From Bryobacterales bacterium (GTDB lineage: Bacteria; Acidobacteriota; Terriglobia; Bryobacterales; Bryobacteraceae): 12,080 nt of DNA. The first letter of the stretch is position 1. Every line of letters starts with the position of its first letter. Shown here piece by piece: positions 1 to 8,000 of this stretch. The stretch is from positions 1-12,080 of the forward strand of contig SHUN01000031.1 of assembly GCA_009697495.1 (NCBI GenBank), written 5' to 3'. The notes beneath the pieces were generated by a model. The model saw nothing but the letters and a program-made list of their open reading frames with translations. It was not told the DNA's origin and ran no database searches. A program made the translations under genes and the position numbers.

Positions 1-13
1 TGATAATACAGCG

Positions 14-1282
14 ATGGACACCGCTCCCGGACTTCGGCGCGCGTTACACTTGCGCCATCTTATCTTCATGGGCCTGATCATCATCCAGCCCACGGCGCCG
101 ATGCCGCTCTTCGGCGTCGTCAGCAACAAGGCGGGCGGCCATGTGGTGTCGACCATTCTGGTCGCGATGGTTGGGATGCTTCTGACGGCCATCAGCTACG
201 GCCGCATGGCCCGGCTGTATCCCAGCGCCGGCTCCGCCTACACCTACGTCGGCAAGGAGATTCACCCCACGTTGGGTTTCGTCACCGGCTGGGGGCTGCT
301 GCTGGACTACGTTATCAACCCGCTCATCTGCGTCATCTGGTGTTCCAAAGCCGCCGGAAATCTGATCCCGTCTGTACCGTATCTGGCGTGGACGATTTTC
401 TTCGCGCTGCTGTTCACGTGGCTCAACATGCGGAACATTCAGGCGGCGGCCGCGACACACAAATATCTGGCCATCGCGATGGGAGTTGTTGTCGCCTGGA
501 TGCTCGCCGCGACCGCGAGATTTGTCACCGCGAACCCCACCGATTTCCTGAAGCCTTTTTACGATCCCTCGACGTTCTCGGTATCGACATTTTCCGCCGG
601 CACGGCGCTGGCGGTGTTGACGTATATCGGCTTCGACGCGATTTCGACGCTCTCGGAAGAAACGGTCGATCCCAAGAACACGATTCCCAAAGCGACCGTG
701 CTGGTTTGCCTGCTGATTGGAGTGCTGTCGGCGATTGAAGTCTACGCGGGCCAGTTGGTGTGGCCGCACGGCCAGCCGTTTCCCGATGTGGACACGGCCT
801 ACGTTTACATCGCCGGCCGCGCGGGCGGGCCATGGCTGTTTCACGCGGTGAATCTGACGTTGCTGATTGCGACCATCGGTTCGGGTTCCGGCGGACAGAT
901 GGCCGGGGCGCGGCTGCTCTATGGAATGGGCCGCGACAAAGTATTGCCGGCGGGGTTCTTCGGGCGCATTGATGCCGTGCGACAGGTTCCGGCGCTGAAT
1001 GTGTTGTTGATCGGAGTTATCGCATTGGCCGGAGCGATGACGATGACTTACGAGTTAGGCGCTGAGTTACTCAATTTCGGAGCCTTCATTGGATTTCTCG
1101 GAGTGAATCTGGCTGCGTTCCTGCGAGCGTTCCGGGAGCGGAGCGCGGCGGCGATCGCACCGGCGGCGGGCTTCCTGCTGTGTCTGTATATGTGGGCGAG
1201 TTTGAGTCCGAAATCATTGTTACTCGGGGCTGCGTGGGCGGGGATCGGGCTTGGGTACAGGCTGTTGCGGAGGAGCGATTAG
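14..1282 (+). CDS. APC-superfamily amino acid/polyamine permease (putrescine-importer-like)
   Basis: This is a 422-residue inner-membrane secondary transporter, rich in hydrophobic segments over its whole length, consistent with the roughly 12-helix APC fold. The N-terminal segment with SYGRMARLYPSAGSAYTY (about residues 61-78), then GWGLLLDYVINP (92-103), and the TM6-region motif GFDAISTLSEETVDPKNTIP (206-225) are hallmarks of the APC family and closest in style to PuuP-type putrescine or amino acid importers. The substrate cannot be read from the sequence. The ATG at 14 gives a sensible N-terminus just before the first helix, but the frame stays open to the window edge and no clear ribosome binding site is visible in the 13 bases available, so a slightly earlier start is possible. 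The gene stands alone and runs into a convergent decayed region. Confidence 0.9.
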   Translation: MDTAPGLRRALHLRHLIFMGLIIIQPTAPMPLFGVVSNKAGGHVVSTILVAMVGMLLTAISYGRMARLYPSAGSAYTYVGKEIHPTLGFVTGWGLLLDYVINPLICVIWCSKAAGNLIPSVPYLAWTIFFALLFTWLNMRNIQAAAATHKYLAIAMGVVVAWMLAATARFVTANPTDFLKPFYDPSTFSVSTFSAGTALAVLTYIGFDAISTLSEETVDPKNTIPKATVLVCLLIGVLSAIEVYAGQLVWPHGQPFPDVDTAYVYIAGRAGGPWLFHAVNLTLLIATIGSGSGGQMAGARLLYGMGRDKVLPAGFFGRIDAVRQVPALNVLLIGVIALAGAMTMTYELGAELLNFGAFIGFLGVNLAAFLRAFRERSAAAIAPAAGFLLCLYMWASLSPKSLLLGAAWAGIGLGYRLLRRSD

Positions 1283-1324
1283 GCGGATTTAGGGATCGTC
1301 ACGAAATAACCTTTCCACCCGCCG

Positions 1325-1348
1325 TTGCTGAGCCGCGCGCGTCAGCAA
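1325..1348. terminator. Possible stem-loop between convergent genes
   Basis: TTGCTGA (1325-1331) and TCAGCAA (1342-1348) form a perfect 7-bp stem with a 10-nt GC-rich loop. It lies 42 nt after the permease stop and just beyond the ends of the minus-strand reading frames that stop at 1372-1377, where a shared terminator would be expected. Neither side is followed by a run of T, so it is not a canonical intrinsic terminator. Confidence 0.3.
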
Positions 1349-1371
1349 GCGGTTTCGACTCGCCGGCAACA

Positions 1372-1500
1372 TTATTTCATGACAAGCCCTGAGCGCGGCA
1401 TTTGCCGCATTTCGCCGTTGATTCCCAGGACGTAAACGGTGGCCCGTCCTTCCGGTGCCAGTCCTTCAACGGTAATTCCCGTGGAGATTCCAGTCTGCAT
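1372..1500 (-). pseudogene. Possible C-terminal remnant of an unrecognised protein (42 residues)
   Basis: On the minus strand, in a different frame from the HNH remnant, a 42-residue stretch runs from ATG (1500) to TAA (1372-1374). It begins MQTGISTGITVEGLAPEGRA and then continues TVYVLGINGEMRQMPRSG before the end. The regular alternation of hydrophobic residues resembles the last strands of a beta-sandwich domain, better than expected for chance coding. A stop lies two codons upstream, and the HNH homology ends at nearly the same place (about 1510). The simplest reading is the tail of another gene joined to the cut end of the HNH gene by a deletion. I do not recognise the family, and it may not be coding at all. 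Confidence 0.25.
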
Positions 1501-1598
1501 TCGCTAGGCAAGGAACGGGGAAATGCGGCTTGGGGAATCAGACAGTATTCGCAGCGGTGCCCCGCGCGCGCACGCACTTCACTGGCGAGTTCCGTCAT
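1377..1598 (-). pseudogene. Truncated HNH endonuclease gene
   Basis: The frame starts at ATG 1598, which overlaps the stop of the upstream gene as ATGA. It begins MTELASEVRARAGHRCEYCL followed by IPQAAFP. This is the characteristic start of small HNH endonucleases: a helix followed by the first Cys-x-x-Cys zinc-binding pair. After about residue 27 the similarity stops. The expected DHI...GG catalytic core and second zinc pair are absent, and the remaining residues to the stop at 1377 are Lys/Arg/Pro-rich and unlike the family. These proteins normally run well over 100 residues, against 73 here, so the gene is almost certainly inactive. The loss looks like a deletion that fused the 5' end to unrelated sequence near 1510. 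An upstream in-frame ATG at 1637 exists, but the overlapping start fits the family better. Confidence 0.65.
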
Positions 1599-1873
1599 CC
1601 GGCCGGTTGAATGGTCTGACGCGCCTTCGATTGCCAATAGGCCAGGAGGTCCCCGATATTAACGTAGGCTTCCAGTTCTGCGGATTCTTCATCATGCAGG
1701 CTGCCTTCGTTTGCCTTGCAATTGAGAACTTCGATCCGCGCAAAATCGTCCCCGGTGAAGTCCAGCGTCAGCAGGCTATCGGCAAGCGCCAGCGACATAC
1801 CGCGACCAGGTATGTCAAAGACGCTGCGCAATACCTGCGAATAGGGCTTTGCTTGGAAGGCCGGCTGGGACAT
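1595..1873 (-). CDS. Small hypothetical protein coupled to the HNH gene
   Basis: The ORF encodes 92 residues from ATG 1873; a longer reading from GTG 1924 would give 109. It starts MSQPAFQAKPYSQVLRSVFD and ends ...QTIQPAG. It is acidic, with no membrane segment and no signal peptide. The middle (SLALADSLLTLDFTGDDFARIEVLN) looks like beta strands and the end (AYVNIGDLLAYWQSKARQ) like a helix. I do not recognise the family. The four-base ATGA overlap with the truncated HNH gene implies translational coupling, so it was probably the partner of the nuclease; an antitoxin or immunity role is inference only. No good ribosome binding site distinguishes the two starts. It diverges from the 59-residue gene at 1951. 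Confidence 0.55.
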   Translation of the reverse strand: MSQPAFQAKPYSQVLRSVFDIPGRGMSLALADSLLTLDFTGDDFARIEVLNCKANEGSLHDEESAELEAYVNIGDLLAYWQSKARQTIQPAG

Positions 1874-1950
1874 GGCACTTTCAGTGTACTCCGCTTCATG
1901 GATGCTCCATGTGTTTCCGTGCACGCTGATTTCTGCGGTAGATTTGAGGC

Positions 1951-2130
1951 ATGGCGATTATCGTTCAGCATACGAAGGATCTTCCGGAATACAACGGCCC
2001 GCCGATTCCGGGCTCGAAGCCGCCGTTCCAGCCGGGGCTTTACTGCGATGACGGGGACCCGGCTGAGGCCGACGCCTTCAACGAATTGATCCGGGAGATT
2101 CGCGGCAAGGCACCCAATCCGGCGAAATGA
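1951..2130 (+). CDS. Small protein, putative antitoxin partner of the PIN-domain gene
   Basis: The ORF runs from ATG 1951 to TGA 2130 and encodes 59 residues, starting MAIIVQHTKDLPEYNGPPIP. A Pro/Gly-rich first half is followed by an acidic amphipathic segment, DPAEADAFNELIREIRGK (about residues 36-53). Its stop overlaps the start of the PIN-domain gene as ATGA, the usual layout of VapBC-like toxin-antitoxin pairs, and its size fits an antitoxin. The C-terminal helix resembles antitoxin segments that wrap around PIN toxins. I see no AbrB, ribbon-helix-helix or Phd-type DNA-binding region, so self-regulation is not evident. A GAGG sits only 2 nt before the ATG, which is unusually close. Confidence 0.55.
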   Translation: MAIIVQHTKDLPEYNGPPIPGSKPPFQPGLYCDDGDPAEADAFNELIREIRGKAPNPAK

Positions 2131-2526
2131 GAACCATCTTGATCGACACGAATATCGTGTCGATACTGTTCCTTCCGCGGCACGCCCTCTATCAGAAATG
2201 TATCGAGGAAATTGGCGACCGTTATTGCTACATCGCCTTCATGACACGAGCGGAGCTTCTACTATGGCCGAAGGTAACTCGATGGGGGAGACGAGCGGCG
2301 TTCGAGGCTTTTTCAGCACATTACAACGTACACAACGCTCTTTCCCGATGAGGAAACCTGTGAGATCTGGGCTGAGGTCATGGCGGAGAGCCGCCGCAAG
2401 GGCCGTCCAATGGAGGCGCCGGACGCCTGGATCGCCGCAACCGCCATGCGGTGGGATATGGCGTTAATGACTGCGGACCATAGAGACTTCGACCATCTCG
2501 CCGGATTAACCCTGATCCCGATCTAG
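2127..2526 (+). pseudogene. VapC-like PIN-domain ribonuclease, frameshifted
   Basis: The frame starts at ATG 2127 (ATGA overlap with the small upstream gene) as MRTILIDTNIVSILFLP and continues through YIAFMTRAELLLWPK and a WGRRAAFEAF segment. It then goes out of frame and stops at 2349-2351. A second frame carries the rest: FPDEETCEIWAEVMAE, then KGRPMEAPDAWIAATAM, then LMTADHRDF, ending at TAG 2524-2526. Removing one T from the five-T run at 2309-2313 restores a single 132-residue PIN protein of normal family length. All acidic active-site residues are then present (D7, E43, D99, D117; restored numbering). PIN toxins of this kind cleave RNA. As written the product would be truncated and inactive. 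A sequencing error in the T run is a real alternative. Confidence 0.8.
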
Positions 2527-2724
2527 CCCCCCATCCGCTACACCATCAAAGGGCAGGACGCAAAACAGACCGGTCCCGCCCAGGAGTAGCCACGAACCGT
2601 TTCCTTTCCCTCGCCGCCAGCGCTCTCGCCGAATTGATCGGCGGCAAGTGCATTTCGCTTTCCGCCATGATATCGTCCCGCTATCTTGTCCCCAGTCAAC
2701 CGCGCAACGTAGACCGCGTGTCAG
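2527..2724. other. Intergenic stretch with no convincing gene
   Basis: These roughly 200 bases lie between the broken PIN gene and the end of the dehydrogenase gene. Directly after the PIN stop the same frame stays open for 20 codons (PPIRYTIKGQDAKQTGPAQE) to TAG 2587-2589, possibly the tail of a lost gene. On the minus strand a 40-codon ORF runs from ATG 2668 to 2546 (starting MAESEMHLPPINSARALAAR), without a recognisable family. I see no strong hairpin, promoter or repeat. Confidence 0.4.
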
Positions 2725-3672
2725 CTACGCGGGGGACACCACGTGGCAGTATTTTCCGCTCAAAAAACTTTCGACGTTTTCAATCGCCAGCGCCAATCCT
2801 GCTTCGAGCACCTCCGGAGTCACCCCCGCGCAATGCGGCGTCAAAACGACGTTGTCCATTTGTGTCAGCGCGTGGCCCGGCGGCAACGGTTCAACATCAA
2901 ATACATCAAGGCCCGCGCCTGCAATCCGATTCGACCGGAGCGCCTCAATCAACGCCCCCTCATCGACAATCGGCCCTCGTGCCGTATTGATCAGAATGGC
3001 CGTCGGCTTCATCAAATGGAACTCACGGCTGCCAAGAAAACCGATTGTTTCGGGTGAAAGCCGCAAGTGTACGCTGATCACGTCGCTTTCCCGAAGCAAC
3101 TCATCGCGTTCCACGAGTTCGAAGCCGAGCGCGGGATTGGGATGCATCGTCCACGCAATCACCCGCATGCCGATTGCCTCCCCCAGCTTTGCAAACTCCC
3201 GCCCAATCGCGCCCAATCCGATGATGCCGAGTGTCTTGCCCCGAAGTTGCACAGACTGTCCGCGCGGCCAGCCGCCATCCGCAACCTGGCGGTGCAGAGA
3301 CACCACGCGCCGCGCTACCGCCAATGTCAATAGCAACGAGTGCTCGGCGATCGCGATCGCGGCAACTCCGGGAGTGTTGGTCACCGTCACTCCATGCCGT
3401 TGCGCCGCGCTAAGGTCGACATTGTCCGTGCCCGTGCCCCATATCGAAAGGAGTTTCATCCGCGGACACGCCGCAAACACACGATCAGTGAACTTTGTAG
3501 ACGACCGGATGTTGATGACGATTTCAAAGTCTCGAATCCGCTCCACCAGAGCGTCCTCAGAACCCGGCAGCGTCGCGTAGTACGTCACCGGACGTTCTTC
3601 AAACAGGCGCCGATAGGCGTTGCACGTCCCCATTACAACGGGCTGATCATCCGGAATCACAATAGAAGGCAT
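2725..3672 (-). CDS. D-isomer-specific 2-hydroxyacid dehydrogenase (NAD-dependent)
   Basis: This is a 315-residue cytosolic oxidoreductase that reversibly reduces a 2-keto acid to the D-2-hydroxy acid with NAD(P)H. The Rossmann dinucleotide-binding motif GIIGLGAIGREF is at about residues 149-160, with GLGAIG as the GxGxxG. The catalytic triad of the family is complete: Arg in NTARGPIVDE (R232), Glu in DVFDVEPLP (E261) and His in LTPHCAG (H280). Length and motif order match phosphoglycerate dehydrogenase-like or hydroxypyruvate reductase-like members; the substrate is not determinable. ATG 3672 (MPSIVIPDD) is preferred over an in-frame TTG at 3678. It starts 7 nt after the NRAMP stop, so the two are probably cotranscribed, though weakly signalled (GGTAAG upstream). 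Pieces of a second copy lie at 8563-8714. Confidence 0.92.
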   Translation of the reverse strand: MPSIVIPDDQPVVMGTCNAYRRLFEERPVTYYATLPGSEDALVERIRDFEIVINIRSSTKFTDRVFAACPRMKLLSIWGTGTDNVDLSAAQRHGVTVTNTPGVAAIAIAEHSLLLTLAVARRVVSLHRQVADGGWPRGQSVQLRGKTLGIIGLGAIGREFAKLGEAIGMRVIAWTMHPNPALGFELVERDELLRESDVISVHLRLSPETIGFLGSREFHLMKPTAILINTARGPIVDEGALIEALRSNRIAGAGLDVFDVEPLPPGHALTQMDNVVLTPHCAGVTPEVLEAGLALAIENVESFLSGKYCHVVSPA

Positions 3673-3679
3673 TGGCAAA

Positions 3680-4945
3680 TTATCTTACCAACTTCAGGAT
3701 TTCCCGTGCGCCGGCGAACGCGAAGAACAGCAGCGCCGACACCAGCACGATATTCATTACGAGCCCGGTACGAAATTCGCGGCCCACCCATTCCTGGCGA
3801 TTGTTCATGATCAATAGCGTCAGCGCCAGCAGCGGCAACAGCATTGCGCCAGTCAGGCCGAAAGCCAGTTGAAGCTGTTCCACCGGCCAGCGCACCAGCA
3901 CCAGGGGAACCGTCGCCATGCACCCGAGATAGATCTTGTAAGGCCGCGACCGTTCAACCGCCCCCATCTCCCACTTCGCCGTTCCCCCGCCTCGCCGCAG
4001 CGCCAGAAAATCGGTGAACAGGTACGGCAGGCTCTGCCAGACGCCAAGCATCGCCGAGAAAACAGCGGCCCAGAAACCCACCAGGAAAATCCACTTGCCG
4101 GCCGGGCCCAGGCCGCTACCCAGTTGGTCCGCCAGCAGCAGCGCCAGCCCTGTGCCTTGACCGCGCACACGCACCTGCGAGCCTATGATCACCACCGCAA
4201 CGCCAAACAACCCGATCACCGCATACGAGAGCAGCAAGTCAGTCCGGCACGCCCGCAAGCCCTCCCTCCCGGTTCGGCCCTCTTCGCGAATCCAATATCC
4301 ATAGCTGATAAGCGCCATCGTCCCCCCAATCGCTCCGATCAGCCCAATCACCCAGCCGGTTCCCTCCGCCGGTAACGACGGCACGAAGCCGCGCGCCACC
4401 GCCGCCCAGCCGGGCGCAACCAGGAAAGCGGTCAGCAGCACGGTCCCAAACATGGCCCCGACACAAACCGCCAGGAATCGTTTCAACAGGGCATATCCGC
4501 CAAACCAGACCAGACCAAGACCAGCCAAAGAGTGAACTGTGGCCCAGACAACTCGCGATGATTGCAAGTCCCCCAAGGGAAGCAGCGCGGCGCCCGCCAC
4601 CCCGCAAGCGCTGGCCAGCATACCGCTGGTAACAAGCGAAAAGAGCAGGAGATACGGGAGAAACACCCACTGAATCCAACCGCCGAGCCTGGTTACCCAC
4701 CCTTCGAGCAGCGTCGTCCCGGTTGCCATCTGCCATCTGGCGATTCCTTCCGTCAACGTCCATTTCAGAACGACTCCCGCCGGAACAGCCCACAGCACCG
4801 CCAACCCGGCTTCCGCGCCCGCCAGACTGCCCGTAAGAATATCTCCCGCTCCCACGCTGGTAGCGGTCAGCAGAATGGCCGGTCCAATTGCGGACAGGCG
4901 AAATCCGCCTTCCCTTCCCTGTTCGTGCTGTGACGGAGAATCCAC
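3680..4945 (-). CDS. Divergent NRAMP-family divalent metal transporter
   Basis: This 421-residue polytopic membrane protein has about 11 hydrophobic segments. Its start, GPAILLTATSVGAGDILTGS (residues 21-40), matches the opening helix of NRAMP transporters. The metal-binding DPGN of classical members is replaced here by a segment ending VGAGD (31-35). In the sixth helix the usual MPH segment is replaced by ISYGYWIREEG (213-223). It therefore belongs to a divergent NRAMP branch whose substrate may not be Mn or Fe. The start is GTG 4945, the only reasonable start before the first helix; no clear ribosome binding site is seen. The gene is followed 7 nt later by the dehydrogenase and diverges from the TonB-dependent receptor, with 99 bp between the chosen starts. 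A fragment of its 5' part recurs at 8715-8837. Confidence 0.85.
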   Translation of the reverse strand: MDSPSQHEQGREGGFRLSAIGPAILLTATSVGAGDILTGSLAGAEAGLAVLWAVPAGVVLKWTLTEGIARWQMATGTTLLEGWVTRLGGWIQWVFLPYLLLFSLVTSGMLASACGVAGAALLPLGDLQSSRVVWATVHSLAGLGLVWFGGYALLKRFLAVCVGAMFGTVLLTAFLVAPGWAAVARGFVPSLPAEGTGWVIGLIGAIGGTMALISYGYWIREEGRTGREGLRACRTDLLLSYAVIGLFGVAVVIIGSQVRVRGQGTGLALLLADQLGSGLGPAGKWIFLVGFWAAVFSAMLGVWQSLPYLFTDFLALRRGGGTAKWEMGAVERSRPYKIYLGCMATVPLVLVRWPVEQLQLAFGLTGAMLLPLLALTLLIMNNRQEWVGREFRTGLVMNIVLVSALLFFAFAGAREILKLVR

Positions 4946-5015
4946 GGATCTAGAGAATACCGCGTCAGGAATGGCGAAGCAATCCAGTTGCCCGGGGAAT
5001 CCATAATTGAGCCTC

Positions 5016-5024
5016 TGCTATACT
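5016..5024 (+). promoter_or_regulatory. Candidate extended -10 promoter for the receptor gene
   Basis: TGCTATACT matches the extended -10 pattern TGnTATAAT with one mismatch. Transcription would begin near 5031, immediately at the ribosome binding site, giving a leader of only about 14 nt. No convincing -35 hexamer is present at the proper distance, which extended -10 promoters can tolerate. It lies in the 99-bp divergent gap facing the NRAMP operon. Confidence 0.4.
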
Positions 5025-5030
5025 CCGCAA

Positions 5031-5035
5031 CGAGG
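5031..5035 (+). promoter_or_regulatory. Ribosome binding site deciding a TTG start
   Basis: CGAGG ends 9 nt before the TTG at 5045, a normal spacing. From that TTG the protein begins directly with a signal peptide (Lys, hydrophobic run, AFA-Q). The longer reading from TTG 4988 would place 19 unneeded residues ahead of the signal peptide and would overlap the proposed promoter. The TTG at 5039 is too close to the site. Confidence 0.55.
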
Positions 5036-5044
5036 TATTTGTCT

Positions 5045-8000
5045 TTGAAACTCGGTCTTTTTTTGGCGCTCCTATCAGCCACGTTCGCCTTCGCCCAGGA
5101 CCGCGGCACTATCCGCGGCACCGTCAGCGACCCCACCGGCGCCGCCGTCCCCGCCGCTAAAGTCACCATTCGCAACATTGACACCGGCCTCACCCAATCC
5201 GTTACCACCGGCACCGATGGCCTCTACGCCCTTCCCTATCTGCCTGCCGGCAATTACTCCGTGACCACCGAAAAATCCGGTTTCCGCAAAGCCGAAGCCA
5301 CCGCCATCCGCGTCAACGTCGCCACCGTAATCAGTGTCGACATTGCCCTCACCGTGGGCTCCGTTGATCAGACGATTGATGTCTCCGCCGTAAGTCCGCT
5401 CCTCGAAGTGCAAGGTTCTAACTTGGGCAAAGTAGTGCCCACACGCGCCATTCGCGACTTACCGCTTTTCATCGGCGGCGGCCTTCGCAGTAACTTGGCC
5501 TTCGTCATCCTTACTCCAGGTGTCATCGGTCCCGCCAATAATCCCCGCATCGGCGGCGGGCTCCTCGACGGCCAGAGCGAACAACTCGATGGCGCCGAAG
5601 CCAACAGCGAACGCCGCAATGATCCCGCCATGAACGGCGTCAGCGTCGAGGGCATGGAAGAGTTCAAAGTCCAAAGCTCCGGTTATTCCGCCGAGTTCGG
5701 CCGCACCTCCAATGGCGTCATCAACTGGGTCACCAAGTCCGGCACCAACCAACTCCACGGCAGCGCCTTCCTCTTCAATCGCAACGAAGTTTTCAACGCC
5801 CGCGGTTTTACTTTTGCACCCACCAAACGCCCCATCGTGCGCCAATGGAATCCCGGCGGCAGCATCGGCGGCCCCATTGTAATCCCCAAAGTCTTCGACG
5901 GCCGCAACAAGGCCTTCTTCTTCTTCGCCTTCGAACGAGCCTCCACCCGTAACGGCCAGTCCACAGCCCTCACCACCACCCCCGTAGACGAATTCCGCAA
6001 CGGCGATATGCGCCGAAATGTCGATTCCGCCAACCGCGCCATTCCGCTTTATGACCCTTTTGACGCGGCCGGCAATATCATCGCCAACGCAGCCGATCGC
6101 TCTCGTATGCAATGCAATGGCGTCCTCGATGTCATCTGTCCCGAACGCATTGACCCCACCGCCAAACGTCTCATCTCGCTCCTCCCCCGTCCCGACAATC
6201 CAACGCTGATCCTGAATAACTACCGCTCCCGCAGTTACTCCACATCCCGTACCCGCCTTCCTTCTATTAAAGCCGATTACACCTTTAACGACAAACATCG
6301 AGCCAGCTATCTCTACAGTAGTTTCTTCAGCCCTGCCCAGCCGAGCATTCACCCGCTTGAAGGCCTTTCCGGCACCGGATTTCCCACCGAAGCCACCGTC
6401 ATCTATCACCGGTATAACGACGATTACGTCATCCGCCCTAACTTACTTAATCACCTCACCATCGGATTCAATCACCGCCATCTCATTGAAGCGCCGGACT
6501 ATGTCAGTAAGTTCCCCGCCGACCTTGCCCGCGCCACTTACATCCCCGGCACCGTCACCCCGCTTGTCCCCGGCGTCTCCAGTGTCTATTCCGCCGGAGG
6601 CGTCCAATGGGGCAACAGCGTCTTCACCGATTCCCGTCAGCGGACGACCAACATCAAGGAGCAGATCTCCTGGAACCGCGGCCGTCATACTGTCAAATTC
6701 GGTATGGAGTATCTAAGAGGTATATATCGCCGCCTGGACTTCAACGGCGCATTCGGCACCGTCGGCTTCAGCGCCGCCGGCACCGGCAACCCCAATGTCG
6801 CCAACAGCGGTTCGGATTGGGCCAGCTTCCTGCTCGGCACCGCCAGCGGCGGCGGCTTTCGCTATCCCGGTGACACGTCCTTCCAGTGGCCCTACTATGC
6901 CTGGTTTGTTCAGGACGATTTCAAGCTGAGCAGAAAGTTGACCATCAACGTCGGGCTCCGCTACGAACTGCCCGTTTCCAAGGGCGAGCGCAATCTCAAG
7001 AACAGTAACTTCTGCCCCACCTGTCCCAACGCCGCAGCCGGCGGCATCCCTGGCGCCATGGTCATCGCCGGTAAAGACGGCGCGCCACAGCGCTTCGGTG
7101 AAACCCGTAAGAACGCCTTTGGCCCCCGTCTCGGTTTCGCCTATCAGTTGGATTCCAAAACCGTCATCCGCTCCGGGAGCGCCATCTATTTTCAGCCCTC
7201 GCGCGAGGACGGCAATGCCGATAACGGCATCCAGGGCTTCGGCGGTACCTTTGGCTCTATCCCGAACGCACTCTCCAACGGCATCTCTTACCGTGTTCCC
7301 ACCGGATTCCTTCCCTTTTCCACGCAAATCAACGCTCTGAAGCCACCCGTCAAGGACGCCGCCACCCTCAGTGCCAACCTCCTGAATCAGGCGCCATTCT
7401 TCTATTTTTCCGAGGCCGGGCGCGCTCCGTACTTCGCCGATTGGAACTTCACCCTTGAACGCGGAATTACGGCCAACTCCCTCATCCGCGCCACCTACCA
7501 CGGTGTCGTGGGAGTCAAGCTCCTCTCTCGCCAGCAGTCGCAGAACCAGCTCGATCCCAAACACTGGGCGACATACGGAAGCCTCCTCAGCAGTCCCATC
7601 AGTTCCGTCATCAACTCGCCCCTAGTCGTCGCCGCCGGTTTCAAACTCCCCTACGCCGCGTACCCAACGAACCTCCAGTTACAACAAGCCCTTCGTCCAT
7701 TTCCGCAGTATTCCGACATCAACAGCAACGCCGGCGGCCAGAACGACGGCCACTCGACATACCATGCCCTCGAAACCAGTTTTGAACACCGGTTCAACAA
7801 GGGCCTCTTCGTACTCGCCTCTTACACTTGGTGCAAGCTCATCTCCGGTTCTAACGGAGAAGACGCTAACCGCGCCAGTGACGGCGCCGTGCAAAACCAA
7901 TACAACCGGCGCCTGGACAAAGCGGTAGCCAGTCAGGACACGCCGCATAACTTGCGCGTAAGCTACGTCTATGACTTGCCCTTCGGCAAGGGGCGCAAGT

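Noticed and set aside
44..844. 266-codon minus-strand open frame opposite the permease
   Set aside because: Arg/His/Gln-rich shadow of a transmembrane protein gene.
1523..2089. 188-codon plus-strand open frame
   Set aside because: It crosses both the minus-strand cassette and the start of the 59-residue gene in the wrong frame, and shows no recognisable motif.
3346..3362. GCGATCGC-type repeat (GGCGATCGCGATCGCGG) in the dehydrogenase gene
   Set aside because: Lies in coding sequence translating normally; similar octamers elsewhere are few and unspaced, so no repeat array or HIP1-like system is supported.
2648..3580. 310-codon plus-strand open frame opposite the dehydrogenase
   Set aside because: Ser/Thr/Pro/Arg-rich antisense frame of a gene with complete catalytic motifs.
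5459..6409. Long minus-strand open frame (316 codons) inside the receptor gene
   Set aside because: Gly/Ala/Val-rich composition typical of the reverse frame of GCC-rich coding sequence, no family motifs, and fully inside a confident gene. The same applies to the minus frame at 6713-7564.
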